From Symbiodinium natans (Eukaryota > Sar > Dinophyceae > Suessiales > Symbiodiniaceae), in the NCBI GenBank assembly GCA_905221605.1, contig CAJNDS010002332.1, positions 134,001 to 198,000 of the forward strand: 64,000 bases of DNA, in the 5' to 3' direction. The notes under the pieces were generated by a model. It was given only the letters and a program-made list of their open reading frames with translations, was not told the DNA's origin and did not search any database. Each line of letters begins with the position of its first letter. Position 1 is the stretch's first letter. This document shows, in pieces, positions 57,842 through 64,000 of the stretch. A program made the translations under genes and the position numbers.

Positions 57842-58150
57842 ACTGTGACCAGCGAGGACTTTCTGTAAAACGGTGCGAGAGAAAATCCGATGCGCCCACG
57901 TGGGATTGCATCTGAGCTATTCGATTGTCTGAATCATGGGCGTTTAGGTCTGTGGATGAACCATCTGCCCACAGCGCAAGCTTGGCCTTTAATTCGTTAA
58001 GGCCACGAAGCTTGTCCTTGAGCAACTTGTGCTTTCCCGTACCCGGTTTGATGACGATACAATCTGAAAGACTCCATGAATGTCCCAGGTCTTTCAACCC
58101 CGCATGCAAGCTTTTGAATTCGGAATGGACCTTCGTACGGATTCAGGCTT
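57842..58150 (-). CDS. Unidentified protein fragment
   Basis: A minus-strand frame of about 100 codons, opening right after a TGA and with no ATG, reads TKVHSEFKSLHAGLKDLGHS then LSDCIVIKPGTGKHKLLKDK and NELKAKLALWADGSSTDLNA to a stop. Composition is clearly protein-like. It could be an exon or a fossil. I do not recognise it. Confidence 0.35.
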
Positions 58151-59043
58151 GTGTCGTTCATCTGACACCATCAGCGACTCCGCATTGTAACGGGCTGGCT
58201 TACGGAACGTCCCACGCCAGCGGCGAACTCACGCCAGTGGCCAACCCTTGCGACGGTGCCGCAGCGCCCACGGTGCCTGACACGCATACGCCCGATGCAG
58301 CCCCCGGCACGCCCGTCCCTGCGCAGCCCGATGCGCTTACCGCGTCCTGTTGGCAGCGAGGAGCCCCGACCAGGCCGCGCTCCGAGGGCAGGGTGGGCTG
58401 CCCGGTGGGCTCATTGCTCTGAGCAGACTTCGCATCGACCTCCACGCCGAGTTGCGACGGCCCTACGGAAATCCGCCTTCCTACGTGCCGGTCCCGTCCG
58501 GCTCTCGTGCCCGTTCCGTCCGGCTCTCGTGTTGGCTCTGCAGGTGACGTGCGAGGGGGGCAAGGCAACGCGGAGGTCACGCACGCCCTTCCTTGCTTGG
58601 GCCTTCTTGTTGACATCTCGCATGTTACCGGCACGGCCTGACGTTCGGTTGGCAGCTGCTCGAGCGTGTGGGTTACAGCCGTCGCGTGCGTACGCGGAGC
58701 GCCCCACTGACAAGGACTCGGCGTTGCGCAAACAGCGTGAGGCTGCTATCGGAAGTGACCTGCTAACGGGCTTTGCGTTGGCCCCGGGCGACGAGGCCCC
58801 ACTCAATGCCCAGCTCGCCCAGGCACGCCCATTCTGGATGACCCGGACCAGTACTCCTCGGTCGGGCCACCATCGTTAACGCAATGTTAACGCCCTGCAA
58901 AAGGCCAAGCGCGGCGCGGTGGCCTGGCTTTTTGTAATGGAAGCAACCAGCCTGTGGTGTGGGGGTTGGGGATTTCGCCTGCACGCTGCAAGCTGCGCAC
59001 CTGTCGCGTTGGGGACTTCGCCTGCACGCTGCAAGTTGCGCAC
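58151..59043 (+). other. GC-rich decayed sequence, possibly LINE-related
   Basis: Plus-strand frames with Arg/Ala/Pro-rich fragments (LSRLRIDLHAELRRPYG, FLLTSRMLPARPDVRLAAAR) lie upstream of clear LINE reverse-transcriptase fragments and may be earlier parts of the same polyprotein. The similarity is too weak to name. A 43-bp unit is duplicated at 58966-59049. Confidence 0.4.
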
Positions 59044-59049
59044 CTGCCG
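58966..59049. repeat. 43-bp tandem duplication
   Basis: TTGGGGAYTTCGCCTGCACG and the following bases through CACCTGYCG occur at 58966-59006 and 59009-59049 with three differences. The second copy runs directly into the LPPAEIADF reverse-transcriptase fragment. Confidence 0.9.
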
Positions 59050-59115
59050 CCGGCGGAAATCGCCGACTTCGCTGCCGAGCATGATGCCGCCATCCAGCAT
59101 TGCCTAGCAACGATT
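59044..59115 (+). mobile_element. LINE polyprotein fragment, post-RT region
   Basis: LPPAEIADFAAEHDAAIQ followed by HCLATILAG is the pattern that follows the reverse-transcriptase core in dinoflagellate LINE polyproteins as I know them (LPP....FA..HD.....L..LL). A stop follows within about 10 codons. It is a fossil. Confidence 0.6.
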
Positions 59116-59463
59116 CTGGCGGGGTGATGGCGACAGCCGCAGCCGGACCTCGAAAAAACCAGCTGCCCCCGAGCCGCGCTTCCGCTAAGCATGGGAGGCA
59201 TAGGAGGCCTGGGAGGCCTGGAGGCCTGGGATTGCGGTCTGCCAGTCGACTGCGCGATGCGACGTGTTAGAGCTCGTGGGGTAACACCGTTCGCGCGAAA
59301 GCGGGAGCACCAGCCGGGTGTACTAGCCGGCTTCTTCCGCCCTCCGCTAGACGTGGCAGCGAGCGGCACCCCCCCCCACCCAATTTATGACCCAGGCGGA
59401 GGGTGGGGGACCCGCTCATGCTGGCCGTCCTCCCGGTTGCAACAAGCTCGCCGGGGCTCCACA

Positions 59464-59760
59464 GTTTGGTTTGGCGATCCCGCCCTCCACACTGCTGAGC
59501 AAGGGGCTGTCGTCCCGGGCGTTCCCCTTGGCAGTGAAACATTCGTTGCCGCCCACTTGCAGCAAGTGCTCGCTCGCCACGCCGCGCTGTTGGACCAGCT
59601 CCCACACAGGTCGCGTGTCTGTTTTTGGCATGACAATGGTGTCCGAACCCTTGGGCAGGCATACGCTGCTCGCAGCTCTGGCACGTGCCGTGGAGGCCGC
59701 GCCAGCACACGAGCACCACCTGCCGGACCTCGTCTCACGCATCCACTTCACTCTCTTTTT
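59464..59760 (+). mobile_element. LINE reverse-transcriptase C-terminal fragment
   Basis: VWFGDPALHTAEQGAVVPGV then PLGSETFVAAHLQQVLARHA and ALLDQLP correspond to the segment between the catalytic core and the RANYLLR segment in LINE-type reverse transcriptases of dinoflagellates (VW.GD.......G..VLG.PLG...FV...L.....H..LL...P). A frameshift follows, and the next frame reads LLAALARAVEAAPAHEHH. The expected AWLLL..CA..RANYLLR segment is missing. It lies downstream of the 59044 fragment although in an intact element it would be upstream, so two copies or a rearrangement are involved. Confidence 0.7.
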
Positions 59761-60160
59761 ATTAGCCTTTTTTCTCTGGTCTTTTGATTATAAGATTTCT
59801 ATAATTAAAACGTAAAGCAAAGAGCCCGGAAATAAGGGCAAAAACGAGAACTATTTTATTTCAGTTAATTTAATAAGGTTTTCTAGTGCATTAAAGAGGG
59901 CTTTTATAGTCTTAAATTAGGGTGTCTTGTACACCTTAGAAATTATATTCATATAATTATAGGGTCTTTTGTACTGTATTATCTTGACGGAATAAAAAAA
60001 ACCAAATTTCATGCATTTGCAAGTTATTTTTCATGAAATTTTGCTATTTTATTTGGTCTTTTTCATATCTTTCTTTTCTCGCCGAAAAGAGAACAGCATT
60101 TACAATATTTTTTTTGTAGGGACTTTTCTTCATCTTCCTTTATTATCTTTTTGCGCGTCG
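59761..60160. other. AT-rich island
   Basis: About 400 bp of markedly AT-rich DNA (ATATTCATATAATTATAGGG, many T-runs) lies inside GC-rich surroundings, with sharp edges at both ends. No coding frame of substance and no recognisable organelle gene was seen. It separates the two convergent LINE remnants. Confidence 0.6.
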
Positions 60161-60563
60161 GCACTTGACCGGCATTCCGATCGCTTTCGCCCAGCGCCTG
60201 CTCCCGTGGCTCATGCGTCGTCGCGCCCCGTCGATCAGGGGGAGCCGGGTTCGGCCGCAGCACCAGATGCTGATGGCTTCCGTGCAGACAATGATGAGGC
60301 GGAGGGCAACGCACAAGACGGAGAACCCCAGAACCGCTCCTACCAGAGCCGGCCATCTTCCTGAAAGCCAGCAGACATCCCCAAGCGAACAAGACCGACC
60401 ATACTCCATACTATGATGTATTATGAAGTGAACTACCCACCTACCCACCTGCCTCCCTCCCTCTCTCCCACTCTCCATCCCTTCCTCCTTGCCTGCTTGC
60501 TTGCCTTCTGAGCTGGCCAAAACCCTGGCCCGTGAAACGACGAAAAGTACCTGCTAGCCTGCC
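60161..60563. other. No recognisable gene; pyrimidine-rich tract
   Basis: A GC-rich stretch (60161-60360) gives way to a CT-rich low-complexity tract (CCTACCCACCTGCCTCCCTC) at 60430-60515. Confidence 0.4.
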
Positions 60564-60664
60564 TGCACTTTGCACTTTGCACTTTGCACTTTGCACTTTG
60601 CACTTTGCACTTTGCACTTTGCACTTTGCACTTTGCACTTTGCACTTTGCACTTTGCACTTTGC
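60564..60664 (-). repeat. (TGCACTT)14 tail of LINE
   Basis: About 14 perfect copies of a 7-bp unit. On the minus strand it reads (AAGTGCA)n and lies just downstream of the end of the LINE 3' fragment, as expected for the simple-repeat tails of many non-LTR elements. Frames across it (LHFALCT, KVQSAKC) are artefacts. Confidence 0.9.
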
Positions 60665-60747
60665 CCGTTCGAGTCACGAAGACTACGGTCCTTTCAGGAC
60701 AAAGGACAACGGTGGGTGTTACGAGCTAATTAATTTGCGAGGCCGTG

Positions 60748-60975
60748 TCAGACTACAAAATCATGTCTTGTTGACGGCCATCTTGGCAGATGAGTTACAT
60801 CAGACCACGAACTACATCCAGGGAACTGCGACACAACAAACTTGTTCAACTCATCATCCCATCGCTTGGGGGGGCGACCAGGTCGTCGTCTCGGCACACT
60901 ATTGAAATTGTGCTGGGATGAGGGACTCCAGGTTGCAGCGCATAGTGGCCAAGCATTTTTCGCAGTCAGGTACAT
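60748..60975 (-). mobile_element. LINE 3'-end polyprotein fragment (PGRPPKRWDD)
   Basis: The minus strand reads RRRPGRPPKRWDDELNKFV, then SSWSDVTHLPRWPSTRHDFVV and a stop. PGRP..RW.DD is the hallmark near the C-terminus of many LINE polyproteins, after the reverse transcriptase, and the following W and final FV also fit. About 80 bp of 3' UTR separates the stop from the (TGCACTT)n tail. An adjacent frame reads LRKMLGHYAL, so a frameshift lies just upstream. Confidence 0.8.
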
Positions 60976-61409
60976 TACTAGCCTGCCTGCCCCGGTGCAT
61001 AAACCTTCAGCGAAGGGAAACCAACCTGACAGTCAGAGAGCACGGCCAACAATGAGAGGCGCTGAATGCAGGCGCTGCTCGCATGAAATTTGTGCATGAA
61101 TGAGTAAAGACAGTAAGGGGCGTTTACATTTCACACATGTTCAACCGGCATTGAGCATGCATGTAGAGTTAGAAAGGTAGCTGGCATCCAGTAGGACCCA
61201 GTCGGAAGTTTGTTAAATCTGTTTGGATCCACCCGGTCAGATGTTTCTACATGTTTTAGGATTTTTTTTGCCGTGTGAAAAAATATTTCCGGACTTGATT
61301 TGTGGATGCTTCTTTGTGTGACATCGCATCACGTAACGTATGGGCTTCGCGGTGGTTTGACTTCGCGGTGGTTTGACTTGGCGCTGGAGTCTGGAGCCCA
61401 TAAAGAGTA
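60976..61409. other. No recognisable sequence; gap within LINE
   Basis: The DNA between the 3' and 5' LINE parts is not visibly reverse-transcriptase coding. In an intact element the catalytic core would lie here. Confidence 0.4.
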
Positions 61410-63495
61410 GGAGACACTCTGCTCGCGGGTTTCCCCCCTTCTTTTTCGAAGAAATGAAGCATCCAGGAATCGTGCCTCGCATGGCTCCCTTTCTAGTGCT
61501 GGCTTGGCTGCCTGTTTCGCATCAAGTGAAGCTTTCAAGGTGCAAGGAGAATCATCAGAAATGCGCGTGTACGTGCGCAAGCCGCTTCTCGCCGTCGCTC
61601 GGCGACTGCTTCTGCGTCGAGATCGGCTGCCGGCCGGGGCGAGGCTCGCGCAGGGCGCGCAGCTGCAAGGAGCGCGGGCCACAGGCCTTGTTCGTAATGC
61701 TGGAGTCGCATCAGAAGGATGCGGCGTCCATCACTGCCCTGCTCGGCCGGCCGTGTAAGGAGCTTGCGAGGAGTAAGCAAGAACAGCTTCCATGCGCGTG
61801 CGCGGACGCGGTCATCAGGCTGTCCGCAGTAGGCTGCCCGGATGTGGTGAAGGCTGCTTGCGAGCGCCCAGCGCCCGGCGCACGCCAGCTCGCACGAAAA
61901 CGGGCACCGTCTGCAGCGTCGGCACAGGATGGCGAAGTTCGTCACCCTCGACGTCGTCAAGCGCGTCCAAGGCGGGGGGCCTGAGAATACAGGGCGAGGG
62001 GAGGGAGGCAGGGCACTCGGGCACCTCAGAGGCTGGGGAGTCAGGCAGCACGGCGGCATCCCTGCGGTCATGACTCGCGGCACTGGCGCGACGTTGCGCG
62101 CGAGTACGGCGTGGGCGGCACGGTCGCGCGGGCTGGGCTCGGTGGGGGACGGGGTGTGGCCGCCGTATGCTTCGAGGAGCGCGGCCTGGGCCAGCGAGGT
62201 ATGTAGCCGTCGCAGTCCACGAGGCAAGGAAGTGCTCGACCGAAATGAAGGTTTGCGGCACCTTCCCGACCAAGAGCACTGCTGAGCGCATCGGCCTCCG
62301 CGGATCCCTCGTCTTCGGCTTCCGCCAGTGCATGTAGCAGGGCGGCAAGTCGATCGACATTTTTTTTTTTGCGTACGGCCTGTCCTCGTCCAGCGTGTCG
62401 GATATCGTTCTGGCAGGCGAAGGTGGCCCGTCCGGCAGCAGCCTCATTTGGGCGAGCGCGTGCAAAGCGCGGGCGCGTTGGCCGCGGAGGTCGGCTCCTG
62501 GCTGATGGGACGCGGGCGGCGTGTCGGCGGTTCGCTCGCTGGGCGGGCCTGGGTTCGATGGTTCGCCGACACGTCGTCGACGGTGCGTGTCATGCCCCTC
62601 GCCTGCACACCTAGAAAACGTCGATGCGCGCTTGAGGTTGCGCACCGGCGGAAGAATGTGCTCGATTCGCGAGACATCATGCCTCAATCTCTTTTGCGGG
62701 GGTCCGTCAGGAGGCGTTCGCACACGGTCCACGCGCGGCGGCGTGCAGGCGACGCGTTCCTCGTACGCGTCCCTCGTCGTCGCGACCCCGGCTGCTTGGT
62801 GAACACACGCATGTGGGCTTGCAGAGCTCCATCCTGACCGGGGCGCGCGAGTTGGCGGGGCGAGGGACGTCCTGCGCTGGCACCTCGTCGGGCTCGGTCC
62901 GCTCGACTATTATTTGGGGTGCATGCAGCAAACATGCACAACCCGCTATTGCGCTGCGAAGTGCCTGCCGATATTGACTTGAAATTGTGGAGGTCAGCTG
63001 TTCGGGCGATCAGCTCGCTTGGCTTGTTGGCCGCTTGGCTGGACTCCTGCGAAGGGTCATGTGGGAGTGCGGCCTCCCTGTCAGCGGCCTGTGACTGCTT
63101 CCACGGCCGCCCTGGCTGCTGCAGCTGCCGCCCTCTGCACCAAATCGTCCTCGCCCGAGCGATTGTTGCCGCGCCAGCCTTTTTCCGGCCGCTTGCCATA
63201 GCCCTTGCCGCCATTCTGCTTGCCACCGCTTGGCCTGCCGCCGCCCGACCTGCCGCCGCCCTTGCCACGAGGCGGGGAGCTGCTGGAGCTGCTGGAGCTG
63301 CAGCTGGATGCAGGGGGAACGGGGGCCCTCGCCCCCCTCACCATCCGATATGCTGGTCGCTTCGGCAAGCGGAGGTGCCGCTAACGGGGGCGCCTGTGCA
63401 AGGCCCTCAAGCCCGCGGACGATTGCCGACGCCGACTGCTTTGCAACAAGGCCTCTTGGGCGGAAGCTGGGAGATATCCTTCGGTGTCCTCCCAC
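61410..63495 (-). mobile_element. LINE 5' polyprotein region, decayed
   Basis: In minus-strand order there is first a basic Gly/Lys/Ser-rich stretch (RGKGGGRSGGGRPSGGKQNG, 63368-63081). Then a 305-codon frame without ATG (62732-61815) contains RRRVGEPSNPGPP (62541-62580) and later RHPVPTLQTVPVFVRAGVRRAL. A frameshift near 61860 leads to AWKLFLLTPRKLLTRPAEQG and LLMRLQHYEQGLWPALLAAA (to about 61690), segments I associate with the part ahead of the reverse transcriptase in dinoflagellate LINEs. The element is broken by frameshifts and lacks its catalytic core. The endonuclease, if present, is not recognisable. Confidence 0.7.
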
Positions 63496-64000
63496 TAATT
63501 ATATGGTTTAATACTTGTTTAATGTGGATTGATGTTCTCTTATCAGTTCTCCTTCTCGTCGTGGAAGTTAGCTAAAATTTTCACATGGGCATTCTTTAAG
63601 AATTCAATATATTTTCTCTTCTTAATTCCTTCATTATTGTATATAATTTTATATATTGTTTTGCTGTCACACGTAAGGTGTTGTGCCATTCTCTGACGCT
63701 GGCCCACACGAAATGCAGCACAGTTTAGCATGCCCGCTTCGCGTGCAAACGACTGCAATACGCTGGTTTCGGGAGGGGGCGGGGGGCGGCCCTCGGCGGA
63801 AGCAAGCTGCTGTAGGGCATCCAATGAACGCTTGCAAAACGGAATCCGCGGCAATGGTGCCAAAATGACGCAACTGGAGGAGGCTACGCGTCCACACATC
63901 CCGGTGGCGGGCTGCGGCATGCAGCATCGGAACGAAAACCAGCTATGTGTGGGAGGTAGTGCAGCTGAGGCCTCGGGAGGTGATGCCGTTTTTGCTCACA
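63496..64000. other. AT-rich patch, then GC-rich unidentified
   Basis: From 63496 to about 63665 the DNA is AT-rich (TATATAATTTTATATATTG) inside GC-rich flanks. From 63670 to 64000 a minus frame is open (ending at 63543) but matches nothing I know. It may be further LINE-related sequence cut by the window end. Confidence 0.4.

Noticed and set aside
60664-60680. GTTCGAGTCAC as a tRNA B box
   Set aside because: No A box or cloverleaf could be drawn around it. The flanks are the 7-bp repeat and LINE 3' UTR.
60532-60905. FALCTLH-repeat proteins
   Set aside because: They are translations of the (TGCACTT)14 tail in different frames.

Overview
The window looks like nuclear DNA of a dinoflagellate, probably a core dinoflagellate such as Symbiodiniaceae, Polarella or a relative. 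Five things point there. Gene density is very low. Degenerate TTTAGGG-type telomere-like words are scattered through the middle of the window. An apparent relic of the dinoflagellate spliced leader lies just upstream of a gene. A recognisable but broken PEP-synthase copy is of the type expected in these genomes. Decayed LINE-type retroelements carry motifs I associate with dinoflagellate LINEs (GEPSNPGP, AWKLFLL.PR, VPLGS.TFV). No bacterial operons, rRNA, tRNA or CRISPR were seen. Family assignments rest on reading the sequence and on memory; no search was run.

Layout. 1-1450 is a foldback region built from a palindromic CTCAGTTGGCCAACTGAG word, with a near-perfect 164-bp hairpin in it. 2383-2817 (minus) is a possible coding exon. 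3371-13721 is a tandem array of a ~2.57-kb unit: four long copies plus a truncated fifth. 15.3-17.1 kb holds a diverged ~0.9-kb duplication, each copy ending in a TGACTCA-rich tract. 17.8-19.1 kb is a frameshifted phosphoenolpyruvate-synthase pseudogene. 20.2-21.1 kb is a GC-rich minisatellite with an EcoRI site in most units. 21936-22934 is an intact, intron-free, membrane-anchored SAM-dependent methyltransferase.

From 23 to 56 kb the DNA is mostly unrecognised, with G-rich tracts, microsatellites and telomere-like words. The exception is the best gene in the window, 39558-40842. It is a two-exon type II membrane protein with six Cys-x(24-28)-Cys units and an 18-bp spliced-leader-like relic 63 bp upstream of its ATG. 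Weaker coding candidates are at 26433-26640 (VKNTFIHF exon), 27024-27323 (minus, CxxC protein), 48634-48930 (minus), 53250-53332 (possible first exon) and 57842-58150 (minus).

57.5-64 kb is a GC-rich retroelement graveyard. Plus-strand LINE reverse-transcriptase fragments (59.04-59.76 kb) face a minus-strand LINE. The latter keeps its 5' polyprotein part (63.5-61.4 kb) and its 3' end (60.98-60.75 kb). The 3' end is followed by a (TGCACTT)14 tail, and the reverse transcriptase is missing. An AT-rich island of ~400 bp separates the two. The few real genes do not form a pathway; most of the window records repeat turnover, retroposition and decay.
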